A stretch of DNA of 20,916 nucleotides from Porodaedalea pini (taxonomy: Eukaryota; Basidiomycota; Agaricomycetes; Hymenochaetales; Hymenochaetaceae): positions 1-20,916 of the forward strand of contig NBAY01000180.1 in NCBI GenBank assembly GCA_002794775.1, read 5' to 3'. Made by a program: the position numbers and the translations under genes. The notes under the pieces are model-generated. The model saw only the letters and a program-made list of their open reading frames with translations. It was not told where the DNA came from and did not search any database. Positions 10,999 through 20,916 of this stretch are shown piece by piece. Position 1 is the first letter of the stretch. Each line of letters begins with the position of its first letter.

Positions 10999-12995
10999 CT
11001 ACATCTCTTCGTCCTCCGAGCGATCTAGTTCTGCATGTACAGAAAAGCTTAGGCGTCTCTGCGTTTTGGGAGCTTTTCGTCCGCCAGTACCACTGCACGC
11101 CAACAAGATTCGTCAACGCGCTCAGCAATAGGAGAGGTAAATGCACTGACCGCTGTTCCTGACAGACAAAGCTCTCTGGTGCACCTTCCCAATCATCCAG
11201 CACATACTTCTCGCGCGAGTCTGGGCCCACTTGCGAGTCGTCGTCCGGTAGCCCGAAGAGATCAAGCGCAAGTTGTGCGTGGCTCACACCCGCATATGTC
11301 GTCACGCACCGCGGGTTCACCAATATGCGCGCGGGCCGGAAAACACTGTTCGGGATCGAAAAGCTATCCGTATATGTATCCTCGCCCTCTTCTGATGGAA
11401 GCGAGTCGTCTCCTTCGCCCTCAGAGTCGGGCATCGCATCGAAATCGGAGCCAGCATTCGCATCTGCATCACCCACGGCTGGGCGCTGACGCTGTGCATG
11501 CCCGACGGGCTCCTCTATGCGTCTCGCCGGTTCATCGAGATCACCATCCGCACGCTTCACATGTTCGACAAGTCTTTCTTCCGAGCGTTTCGCATGTCGA
11601 CGCACCTTCACATCGGCAGCGGCGTCCGTAGGTTTTGGGCCCCATCCGAGATTGAATCCGAGTCCGAGCCCACCCGCCTTAGTTGATGGGCCCACGCGTT
11701 GTTCGACCTCACGCACGCCTTCCCGAGCAGCACTCAGCCAAAGGTCTCTGCAGAAATAGGCCTGACTCGAGTCGAGGCACGGTGCGTCGGGCGGTCTGCG
11801 AGGTGACGCGTCAGCAGTGCTGAGGTTCGCAATCTGCGTGCCTGCACGGTAGCGTAGTCCAGTATAGTATGTTTGAGCAGGATCGACAACGTGAGTGCCA
11901 CTCTCGCAACAAAATACCTGAAAGGGTAAATGCTGTCCGTAACGCGCCGCGCCTGCTGAGTCTCTCGGTGGACCCGCACTAGCAGCACTGGAGGACTTGG
12001 ACTGGCGGAACTGATCACCATTGATGTCGCGCGTGCGCCAGCGGTCGGAAAAGATGAAGAAGCCGTTATGTTCGGCCCAGTCCATTCCACAGACCATTGC
12101 TGCGTCATTCTCCTGGCTCACCATAAGTGTCTCGAAGATGTCGTTCGGACAAGTGAAGCCCTTGAGCCAGATGACGCGATGAAACTTGACTTTTCGCTTG
12201 TTATAGAGCTCGTACAGTGGTTCGAGTACGAGGTTGCGAGTGTGTGCCTCTTCGAGTGGGTAGTACGCCGCGGTCGGGTCTTCAGTCATAGGCGGAACTT
12301 TACGGATGCGAAAGGGAACACCAAGGAGCGTGAGCACAGCTTCACAGAGGTCGAGGAGCGTCTCTGTTGAGTCTGACGAGTCGTAGTCCAACATGGATAC
12401 GAAGATGTTTTGTGCGCCTAATCTCCGTGCCATTTGCACGATAACGGCAAGCTGGTCGACGACAAAGTGGTCTGCAGAGTGAATGACCATGCCTACAAAA
12501 TAGAGATGGTTCTCGCGGACGATATCATCATACGCATTATCACTTTGTCCGAAAGGTCGCGATAGGGTCGGGCAGAGTGCGGCGACCCAGCCGTTCAGCG
12601 TAAGAAGCTGTTCAATGGCAGACATCACACTCTGCTGGTCCATGTGTGATGTCATCTTGTCCGTAATACTACAAATGGTCAGAAAGCATTAAGCATCTCA
12701 TAAAGAGATAGACTCACTATGGCTTTTCAAAGCGTTCCCAGAAGTCGTCAATTCCATCGCCAATAACGTTGCTGAAAAAGTCTGGCCTCTCGTCCCGCCC
12801 AATGCGCACTTGCAAGAAGTCGTACTTCTGCACGTCGAGCTTGTCTGAGCGTGCTACCAGATCCAGGACTCCCTGTCGACGGATCTCGGGTGACTCTGTC
12901 TTTGTAGAGGAAAAGAAGAGGAGGCGCGTGAGGACGGCGAGCGCAATGGTCCAGAAAATGCGCGTCAGACTCCGCCTACGAAGGAATATAGGCAT
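10999..12995 (-). CDS. GT69 glycosyltransferase, CAP59/CMT1 mannosyltransferase family
   Basis: Model: complement(join(10999..11092, 11151..12668, 12718..12995)), 629 aa, introns of 58 and 49 nt. Type II membrane topology: short basic cytoplasmic end (RRRSLTR), a signal anchor at about 10-28, then a stem. The catalytic region carries family blocks: YFVGMVIHSADHFV (near 149), NIFVSMLDYDSSDST (about 180-192), HRVIWLKGFTCPNDIFETL (257-273), CGMDWAEH and SDRWRTRDINGDQF (287-313), ARILVNPRCVTTYAGVSH (about 539-556), then LDDWEGAPESFVCQEQR. The last exon restores the GTGGRKAPKTQRR ending expected of the family; it stops at TAG 10999. The family includes the Cryptococcus alpha-1,3-mannosyltransferase CMT1 and the capsule protein CAP59, which act in the Golgi on surface glycans; the acceptor here is unknown. 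An acidic, charged insertion of about 120 aa (about 409-529) separates the conserved blocks and is unusual. Confidence 0.9.
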
Positions 12996-13361
12996 TTTTG
13001 ACAGTAGTTATGAGCACAGAGGCCTCAATATTTTGGACAGACGCGTCGAACTAGAGCATAAGAAGTATGTCGACGGCAACAGCGAGAAAGGGTCGTAAGG
13101 AGGTGAACGTGAGGGATGATACTCAAGGCGATCCCACGTGGGCGAAAACGACCGTTCTTGCGCCCAAATAATATTATCATTAATATTGATACCCCGCTGC
13201 TCTCATTAGAATATATTAAATGTCGACAAGCAAAGGCGAGCCAACGCAAATATACAAATAATAAATAAACAACATTGATGGGGAGTTTATAAGGTATTTC
13301 CTACATTCACCTTTCGGATGCTGCTCGGTCGAATCTTAGCAGCACGTCCCATTTATCTAAT
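12996..13361. other. Intergenic region upstream of the GT69 gene
   Basis: These 366 bases hold the 3' end of the WDR48-like gene and the promoter of the GT69 gene, both on the minus strand. The part from 13160 to 13300 is very AT-rich. A perfect 10-bp palindrome with a CACGTG core is present (listed separately). No coding frame is credible. Confidence 0.55.
13133..13142. promoter_or_regulatory. CCCACGTGGG palindrome (E-box-like)
   Basis: A perfect 10-bp palindrome with the CACGTG core bound by many bHLH factors lies about 140 bp upstream of the ATG of the GT69 gene, a plausible promoter position. The same core occurs about 160 bp upstream of the WDR48-like gene. The site is seen directly; its use is inference. 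Confidence 0.4.
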
Positions 13362-16300
13362 CTATGCTCCAGACGAGACTGTTAACTCTGGAATGGGAGC
13401 ACGTCTTGGCTTTCTCCGGTAATGCATGACGAGCTCGCCAGACTGACGCCATATGAACTGCCGCGCTGCGGCGAGCGTCATATCGAGAGAGAGTACCTGG
13501 TCGTTGCATAAGATCTCATACACGTCCTCTGCACGTGGAAGACCGTGTCCATGTCCATGCAATTGCATATGGGGCGATAGACGCGGTGTCGAAGCGCGAG
13601 AAGTCGCTGGCGAACTGGTGCCTTCGGGCGACGAAGAAGTGCCAAGGTTCAGCGAACCTCTGCCGGCGCTGTTCGTATCAGTGGAAGAGCGCGGCGAAGA
13701 TGGCTTGGATTGGGGATTCTTGTCGAGTTTCTCTTGGACCTAGAAATACCATACATGAGATAAGCATGCCATAGTACAGACAAATGCAAAAGACTCACAT
13801 GATACGCCAGTTTCTTTACGCGTAGGAATCTGCTCGCAGATAGTTTCGATTGTGACCTTCATTATGAGAATGGCGTCAGTACTCATAATTCCGCATGAAG
13901 CGACAATGGGGAATGGACAAGGAAACGCACGAGTTCAGCAATTCCGGTAACGTCTCCCCATAAAGCTCTTTGGCATCAGCCGGGATCAGTGCAGGAAGCA
14001 ACACGAAACTAATCTTCGTCATGGGGACCGGCGGCGCCTTATTTGCGAGGAGAAACTCCAAGAGCCACTCTGGCAGTACCTCTTCCAGTATCGGCACGTC
14101 TGTGCCCGCGCTGCCAACTGTACCACGATACACTGGTGCCCAGCCAGACGAAGACTCTTCTGATACTACAATAGCGGTTTCGTTCGGGAGCAAAAGGAGG
14201 GGCGCCTCGTTGGATGACGGAGGCGTGATAGGCTGAGACTTGAGCCGCTCAATGAGTGTCTTCGGAGGTGAAGGAGAAAGTGGTTGTTCCTGAAAGAAAT
14301 AAAACCTATGTTAAATAAAGCGGAGGCTGTTGATAATGACACTCACCTCACCCCTGCCCTCGCCCGTGTCTGAAGTTGAGTGCCCGGAAGCCGGAGGCGC
14401 CTCTACTTCTGTCGCCGCCCTGCGCGCGCTCTTCCCCAGGCTCTTCAGTCGACCCATCAAGCCGCCGCCCGGTGTACTCGGCGTTGAAGGTCCGACGTCA
14501 TGTGCCGTCGAGCTCTTCGCGCTTCCTGGGCCCCCCCAGCCGGAGAAATCGTCCTCTGCAAGTCCCGCAGTCGTTTGAGTCGTGGAAGCCGAGAGTGAAG
14601 TGGACGGCCGATGACGCAGAGAGAAGTAATCATGACTTGTTGAGGCAGTTGCGGCAGAAGGAGTCGCACTTGCGGGAGGAGAAACTGGGTTGGAAGGTGC
14701 ACCTCCCGCCAAACCAGCAGCAGGGTTTCCACCAGGTGCTCCTGCAGATGACATTCCCAGCAGGTCGGGCCGTACATAATTTACTGGTCGTGGTGTCGGG
14801 AGAGCATCGCTTACAACAGAGCCGACCGGGGACTGCGCGATAGGCGAAAGTCCTTGCGAGCTGAGCGACATTCCCGGAGCAACAACTACTGGCAAAGCTG
14901 GGACAGGAGGCACGTCAGACGGAGTGGATGAACCAGGGGTGCGATCGACTGCAGACGAATCCGACAATGAACGTGGATGGCTAGACCCATAGCTTCGGTG
15001 TGAGTGAGTGCCTCTGTACGCCGAGGGAATGCTTTTTTCATGTGCATTCTTCGCAGCTAAACGCTGCTCCTCACGGATGAATCCCATGAAAAGGTTTCGC
15101 AAAACCCATTTTCCAATATTCACTAGATGCGTTAGTGATAGGAATCAATACACGTAGGGAAATGCACATACAGCGGTGATCGTCGCTGTACGACCGTTCG
15201 GAACCATATCCCGCTTCGTCTGCGAAGATCTCCGACTCGAAGCACCTGTCCAGGATATGAATAGTCAATTCACCAATCCTCGTGTCTGCGTTTGACCAGG
15301 GGTTTATGACGGCCTCTCCTTCGATACGATCCCTCACGATCTCCAGTGCCTGCCGCGGCGAGATTCTAGCCGCAGCGGAGCTCACACCATCGCCGCCGCT
15401 AACTAAACTACTCGCCGCGCTCCTGTTCGCATTATGCACGTCCTCCTGAGCGAAGACACCTAGGCACTGGCATCGTACGATATCCCATACAACTACCAAG
15501 CCTGCAGTATTGACCGTCAGAGCGTGCATGCGGTCGTTCATTATGAGTACGCGCACAAGTCCGTGCTCGCCTTCGATAAGCAAGTCTGGTTCCGCGACAA
15601 GCGGGGTCGCATCAGGAGCGACGTCTCGATCTTCGTAGGCCATGCGAGCATTAGGCAACGCGAAGGGCACGCCATCTTGTACGGGCGGGCCCAGTGTGTC
15701 CCTACGACCAGATCCAGAACCATACGCGCCGATACTAACATGGCCCTGGGAATGCGCGTATGCAAGACTAGGAAATGCGCCAGCAGATGGAGAGCGCCCC
15801 TGCCGAGAGACGGACCTTACGGATGCAGCAGAGTAAAGTGTCGCCACTTCTGCTTCACGGCCACGAGATATGCTGAAAGGACCGTGGTGCGTATTCGGTG
15901 CGGAAAGCTTGACAAGACTCTCGTACGGGATGCCATTCAATGCGCTATCTCCAATGTCAAACTCTGAAGATTCCTGTGAAATCAAAGACGCAGTGATCGA
16001 GGGCGTCATGGACTCTCCTTTCAGGCGCCTTAATGAGGGACCTTCAGGACTTGGTGCGCGTGGCAAATTGCTGAACGAGGTATGATAGTTGAGAGAAAAC
16101 GGGCTGCTCGGCTCGTCCAGCGGACGAGTTGACGTAGCGCGAGCGATGCGGCCTTGCGGAACTCTCCACCTGCGTATACTCGAGCTACCAGATGCTGTCC
16201 ATACGAGATGGTCGTCCATTGCAATAATTTTGCTTACGCCTTCCGAGGACGCCATACTCGGTTCGCCGCTGTCTTTGCATAAGACAATGCATTCGCCCTG

Positions 16301-17774
16301 AGCAGCGCGTTCGCATTCCTCCACATCGACGCGGCAGACGAGACCTGAGCGGTCGCCGGAATAGAAGACTTCAAGGGCAGGGTGGGATGAGAAGAGGGAC
16401 CACACTGATTCAGTGTGGTGGGTGAAGGTGTAGATACATCGCTGGGGAGAGAGGATAGACCACAACTTGATCGACGCATCTGCCGAGCCAGTCAAGAGCT
16501 AGTATATCATGCTTAATATCAGAATAAAATATTCACGATAGTCAACTTACGTATCTCGAGTCTTCAGACATAAGGATTGCGCGAATGTTGTCCGTATGTC
16601 CCACAAGTTTGCCTGTCCTTTTTCCTGAGCGTGGATCCCAAGTGCGAATGACACGCTCCGGGCCACCTGCTGCAACAACATGGCCGAATGGATCCGACGC
16701 AAGTGCGTACACAGAAGACTTTGGCCCAACCGACTCTGGAGAGACTAGAGTCATCAAAGGATCGGCTCGCGGTTGGGACATATCCCAGAGCTTGACGGTG
16801 CGATCAAATGAGCCAGAGGCAATCCATTTCCGCTCATGACTGTTTTAGACCGGATTCAGCGATGGAAAAGCAGAAAAAAAAGTGTTTATTGATACCATTG
16901 CGCTAGGCATCGCACGTAGTCGGAGTGAGTGCCTATTGTAGACGGGGGAGACGAAACCGAACTATGAGGATTCCAAGCTTTAACGGTGCCGTCCGACGAG
17001 CCAGATACAACTGAAGTGAAGTTAGCTCATTCCTCCTAACGCAAGTTGCTATCGCACCTGTTTGATTGAGATTACACAGTAGAATATCATTCACCCAGTC
17101 CGTATGAGCTTGCGTGTGTTTTCTCCAATATGCTGGCTTCGGGATATTAACTATGATACATAAATGAACGTTGTAGGACACACCTGGCCGGGCTCAACAC
17201 AATCTACATCGATCTCCCAGCGTTGTTCATAGGGTATGTCACCCTGCTTCGTCCAGTAACGCGAGCCTCGTCTTCCACCACTTTCCAAAACGTCACCAAT
17301 CACGTCTCCATCACTCGTTGGCCAGTCATCATCTTCTTCCTCATATATGGCATTCTCGTCCTCCTCGTCGATCGTTAATCTCTCCCAGCGACCCATCCGA
17401 TGGCTCCCGCTTTGCACGGGGGAGCTGAATTGAGACGCACGGGGCTTCATGGGCAAGCCCAGATCCCACGCCATGACCATGCCATCCCTTCCACCCGAGT
17501 AGAGTATGCCTTCTGGACTATCACGGCCAACAAGCTGCGTTGCAGTATCTAGAGCGAAGGCAGCGACACCTAGTCTATGTCGCGGATATCGCGTCTTCTT
17601 TGCGTTTCTCGCAGCTTGGTCGGTTCCCGAGTTCTTCGCAGGTAAGAGAATAGGGCCTATCTGGCCATTTCTAGGTGTGCCGTCGGGCGGCAGACTAAGC
17701 TTAGGAACAGAGTTGGACGGCGAAGAAACGGAGGGGACGATATAGGATATGCGCCGTGTGGAGGTTGGTGCCAT
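13362..17774 (-). CDS. WDR48: WDR48/Bun107-like WD40 protein (deubiquitinase activator)
   Basis: Model: complement(join(13362..13739, 13799..13856, 13931..14289, 14347..15122, 15172..16498, 16551..16839, 16896..17010, 17058..17136, 17184..17774)), 1323 aa, phases consistent at all eight introns. An N-terminal WD40 propeller includes [18 protein letters not shown] (89-106), [29 protein letters not shown] (208-236), [60 protein letters not shown] (359-372), [10 protein letters not shown] and, after a long Ser-rich insertion, AGLVVVWDI (about 690). The C-terminus carries the DUF3337 / SUMO-like region: [80 protein letters not shown]. Animal WDR48 (UAF1) and S. pombe Bun107 activate ubiquitin-specific proteases, so the same role is likely here. 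The protein is about twice as long as the human one because of an acidic insert (144-160) and two disordered inserts. Confidence 0.93.
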
Positions 17775-18271
17775 AGAGAGACTAATGTGGAGAAAAATCT
17801 AGCACACATTTCATCGCTGCGTGCGCTGTTGAGCTCGTTGTGCTCAGGGAGTCGGACGCTGCGGTCCGTTGATCGCCGTTCGGATCAATACGTCGGCAGG
17901 TGGCTCCTAAAGTGGCAGGAGGAGAGCCGCAGTCACGTGTGTGCCAGCGATTGTTCAAAATCAGAAGTTCGACCTCCCCTCTGCCGCACTTTCTTCCAAT
18001 GTCATTAATATTGTTATCATCTATTCAAAAAGGTCTTAAACTATATACTATGTCGATGGAAAGACCTGTTAACTAGACCGGAATCCAGCTTGCTACTAGC
18101 CTACCTATATCGACGGACGCGCCAGAGAGCCCTTACCTCCTCTACACAACTTGATATTTCTGTCGTGTGATTGAATAGCTCTCGATCTTCCAAAAGCCGT
18201 GTTCATTTCCGAATTACTAAGACCTGGTTAACCTAACCACTGCAACTCAAGTAAGCAATCTCATCATTTTT
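17775..18271. other. Upstream region of the WDR48-like gene
   Basis: This stretch holds the promoter of the WDR48-like gene (minus strand). A CACGTG core lies at 17934-17939, and a CCAAT pentamer on the + strand near 17996. The rest, to 18271, shows no frame, repeat or RNA gene that I can support. Confidence 0.45.
17934..17939. promoter_or_regulatory. CACGTG core upstream of the WDR48-like gene
   Basis: The hexamer lies 160 bp upstream of the ATG at 17774. It matches the bHLH E-box core. One hexamer can occur by chance in a window of this size, so the support is positional only. Confidence 0.3.
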
Positions 18272-19190
18272 GCAGTGCATCCCTGACGTAGGACGGGAGA
18301 TCTCCCAGACTCTCTTACGAAATCTGAGCACCTATAGTACGTTGATAACTGATTCATCCTATAGCAGCAGTCATGTCCTAACAATTTCTCATCTTACATC
18401 TTTGAATCCCAGTCATGCTCGTCTTGGAGCGGAGTGCTACTAGCGCCCGAATGGATGGATCCAGGCGCGGAACATGCGTTCGAAGCAGCTTCGTTATCGT
18501 GACTCAAGAAAAACGGTCCTGTTCTCAAAGCGCAGTCCGCGGCTTGGTCCGATCTTTTTCGCTCGAATTGCTTCCTACATCGGCACGTCACGGTGCCCGG
18601 CGCTTGGTACGAGGCGAGTCGAGACACCCTTGTCCTTATCACGGCATTTTGCATCAGTATAGTGCAATCGAAACCGTTTTTTCTTCTGGAAGTATGGGCC
18701 TTGCTTGCCCTCTTCTTCCCTTGTCAGTCAAAACTCGGAATGAGCAGAAGATGGTTACGTCTGGATAGCTCGTGAATTTCGCGCGATCATACAAGCCAGT
18801 TCTAATCTCCTTCTGCGTTGATATCTAGCGTCGAAAAAACTTGATGATAGTTGCTGATCGTGTCTCAGCATCGGACGACCGAAGCGACCGGCAGTATCTC
18901 TTACCGATGAGCTGGACTGCCGCCAAGATCATCTGAAAGAAAAAAAAAAGGTGGTAGATAAAGTGGATGGGAATTGCTATGGCAGATGCATGATGCGTAT
19001 GTATCCACGTTTTTTGCACTGATTTCTGGAAGCATCTTGGTTGACTTAGCTTAGCTCTAAGTAGAGTTTGGAACTCTGTCTCGCCTGAGCTGACCAGAAC
19101 TGCATGTCGGCAGAGCAGATACACAGATAGGTACGTTCAATTTTCTCGGAGCACTACACGATCATTCAAACGGGTGCGAATAGAAGTCCA
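18272..19190. other. Region with splice-like signals but no supportable gene
   Basis: At 18338-18413 a GTACGT donor, a CTAAC branch-like site and a CCCAG acceptor form an intron-like block, with a short open frame before it (reading CIPDVGREISQTLLRNLSTY) and a 117-codon frame after it. The amino-acid content is not family-like, and I could not extend the frame upstream beyond about 18254. Overlapping frames occur on the minus strand as well. It may be a gene relic, a non-coding transcript or chance. Confidence 0.25.
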
Positions 19191-19306
19191 TTGCATCCCA
19201 CAATCCGAGTATCTCTCTGGCGTGTTTCGGATCGGCCATCGCCAGCAGCCACGCTCGTTCGGGCTTCGAGTTTAAATTTGACGCCTCGGGCTATCTTCTC
19301 CAGTAG

Positions 19307-19335
19307 CTCCCTCTTCCCTTCCCCCTCTCCCCCTT
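19307..19335 (+). repeat. Pure pyrimidine tract of 29 nt
   Basis: An uninterrupted run of C and T lies on the + strand (19307-19335). Pyrimidine-rich tracts of this kind commonly precede transcription starts in filamentous fungi, and this one begins a series of pyrimidine-rich stretches on the same strand up to the right edge. Confidence 0.5.
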
Positions 19336-20874
19336 GCATCCTTTTCGGACTGCGCTCTACATATGCCCGCAGGGAATTAGGATAAGGGATCAGCCGCCAT
19401 CCGCGCAGCTTTGGTCTAATACCATCCATCCGAGAACCATTCCCTTGTCTTCTGCTAATTTTCCCGGTACTCTATCGTAGTATCACATCCTTCTTCACTT
19501 CATCACTGATTGTTGTGAATGTTTCTATAACGCAGACAACGAGCCCTGCTCCTGGCCCTTCTCTTCTGCGCTCTGCCTTCTTCTCTGTTCCCTCTTCCAT
19601 TCAGTTCGCTTCTTCCCTCAATTCCGAGTTGGACGGCATTCCGCAATTCCCTGAGGTTGTCCCAATTTCCGATCACAATCGGCCGTGCTCAGCTTTATCC
19701 TGTCCGTCATCAAGAATCTCCGAAGGAACTCCTATTCTACTCGTATAAACTCTGCGATTTAATCTACATGGCCAGCTTCCCACGGAGTATTTTGAAAATA
19801 GCCCACCGTAACATAATCACTTAAGGCTTACCATACCCTCGGGCTATGAATGCAATCACAGGTCTACCGGAGCTCTTGCGCAACTGCGCGACTTGTAATC
19901 TTATGATTGGACAAACCACACCTTGTCCTATTCACAGTCTCGACCCATAAAGGACCATCCATATTGACATGTACGGAAATCTGTTTTAGCTATCATTGGC
20001 CGCTTCTCGCGTCCGACTTCTATCTATCTATCGTCCGAGAGACTAACAATATGCATCGACCTCCTTCCTCGATTGCCCCCGACACCGACACCGACACCGC
20101 AGAACAGAGCAAGGGGCTGTAACTTCCATCTAAATCCACATCGATATCCTATCTCCTGTGCCTTTTCTTTCCAGTGTTCTGTGTACGAACGTTCCTCGTA
20201 TCTTCGTACCTTATGCTTAGTATTGCCATTTGACACTTTGCCCGTCGCTCCGTAAGCTTCTTAGCTATTTGCACCACGCGCTGGAACAATCTTTGCTCCA
20301 GCTCTCTTCCTCGTATTCTCAGAGATACATGCTCTCCAATACTGGCCGTTCTAGACTGAATAATGCCGGGCTCGACACTTGACGGGAGGTTTATTCTTGC
20401 GCATCGTTCTTAGCAGTTCTCCCATCCTCTACTCTATTCTTCCAAATATCCTTGGCACGCACGCGCACGCTGACAGGCACAACGCTGGGAGCTACAAATG
20501 AAAACAGTCAAACGGATTCCCAAGAACCGATCCCTCATTCTAATCCTAAACCCAAATTCTCAGACGCGCTTCCGGCTCCTCCATGCGCGCCGTGTGTACT
20601 ATTCTCCCCTCCGCCAGCGTCACGCGTCTTACTTCCTGCGTCTTGCTGCGTCGCCCTCCGAATTCAGCTCGTTGACATCTCCACATGCATACATATCCCA
20701 CATTCTCATTGAATCTCAATCTCAACCCGCGCCTCTCTCTCCTGCCCTTTCTCTTTCTCTTTCGCATGACCCCAGGTCCCCGCTATGCATATTCTCTTCG
20801 TCCTCGGCCGTCCGCTGATCTCCCGCTCCCCCCTCTCTTCCTGTATCTCGTTCTCCCGAGTCTATTTTCACTTC
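19336..20874 (+). other. Pyrimidine-rich probable promoter/leader region with short upstream ORFs
   Basis: About 1.5 kb is CT-rich on the + strand, most strongly at 20732-20763 and 20820-20875. It contains several small ATG-started frames: 19515-19748 (77 codons, Ser/Pro-rich), 20051-20122 (23 codons) and 20498-20818 (106 codons, low complexity). None resembles a known protein. I read this as promoter and long 5' leader of a gene to the right, with possible uORFs; an unrecognised first exon at 19515 cannot be excluded. Confidence 0.35.
20079..20099 (+). repeat. CCGACA microsatellite
   Basis: Three perfect copies of the hexamer CCGACA plus a partial fourth are seen. In the short frame that begins at 20051 they would encode a DTDTDT run. 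Confidence 0.75.
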
Positions 20875-20916
20875 ATGTCCTCCACCAGGTACACCTCACC
20901 GAGACTGGCAACGGAA
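20875..20916 (+). CDS. Possible start of a gene running off the right edge
   Basis: An ATG at 20875 follows a strongly pyrimidine-rich leader and opens a frame that stays open for all 14 codons to the edge (MSSTRYTSPRLATE). The codons AGG TAC could also hold a splice donor (CAG|GTACAC), which would make the first exon very short. Too little is visible to name a product. Confidence 0.3.
   Translation, partial: MSSTRYTSPRLATE

Noticed and set aside
10832..11092. Unspliced hydrophobic C-terminus of the GT69 frame (HFLLCFLLVSINVFLI and following)
   Set aside because: A 58-nt intron at 11093-11150 restores the family-typical GRKAPKTQRR ending, so the apparent membrane helices come from reading through the intron, out of frame into the final exon, and on into the 3' region.
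11179..11759. Long plus-strand open frames (150 and 80 codons) opposite the GT69 gene
   Set aside because: They are antisense shadows of a GC-rich conserved coding exon, with Arg/His/Ser-rich composition and no motif.
14330..14843. Plus-strand 155- and 82-codon frames opposite the WDR48-like gene
   Set aside because: They mirror the low-complexity Ser/Pro/Ala linker on the minus strand; the minus-strand model has consistent splice phases and family motifs at both ends.
16400..16418. Perfect 9-bp inverted repeat (CCACACTGA-T-TCAGTGTGG)
   Set aside because: It falls in a conserved WD40 coding motif (HHTESVW), is short, and is best explained by codon choice.
19515..19748. 77-codon frame as a first exon of a regulatory gene
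   Set aside because: It starts with ATG and is Ser/Pro-rich, but I found no in-phase donor leading to a recognisable next exon, so it is reported only as a possible uORF.
20498..20818. 106-codon plus-strand frame near the right edge
   Set aside because: Its Ser/Leu-rich composition simply reflects the CT-rich leader; no motif and no conserved block is visible.

Overview
This is a eukaryotic nuclear window, most likely from a basidiomycete and probably an agaricomycete (mushroom-forming) fungus. The genes are split by many GT-AG introns, mostly 47-75 nt, with CTRAY-type branch sites. The protein families are typical fungal ones: a Zn2Cys6 regulator with a Fungal_trans domain, a GT69 CAP59/CMT1-type mannosyltransferase, and a MYND-finger protein. 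I rebuilt the exon-intron models by hand from splice signals, reading-frame continuity and family motifs. There is no sign of a prokaryotic system, CRISPR array, rRNA or tRNA gene.

Layout. 1-1338 (+): 3' part of a MYND zinc-finger gene whose frame is poorly joined. 1709-4308 (-): an unrecognised single-pass membrane protein of 844 aa, convergent with the MYND gene. 4309-5510: a divergent promoter region that carries a 630-bp element with 29-bp perfect terminal inverted repeats flanked by TA, which looks like a non-autonomous DNA transposon (MITE). 5511-8967 (+): a 14-exon Zn2Cys6 transcription factor of 911 aa with several micro-exons. 9175-10835 (+): an eight-exon OMA1-like M48 metallopeptidase of 421 aa. 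10999-12995 (-): a three-exon GT69 glycosyltransferase of 629 aa. 13362-17774 (-): a nine-exon WDR48/Bun107-like WD40 protein of 1323 aa. 17775-20874: about 3.1 kb with no gene I can support. It is rich in pyrimidine tracts and short ORFs, and may be a long promoter and leader for a gene whose first codons may begin at 20875.

The genes do not form a pathway or cluster. They look like ordinary, mostly housekeeping fungal genes side by side: mitochondrial quality control, deubiquitinase activation, glycan synthesis and transcriptional control. The sequence features most worth a second look are the MITE in the bidirectional promoter, the micro-exons (one of 15 nt carries the peptidase active-site motif across two introns), the hidden terminal exon of the membrane protein, the disturbed frame of the MYND gene, and the long pyrimidine-rich gene-free stretch. 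I found no convincing undescribed multi-gene system.
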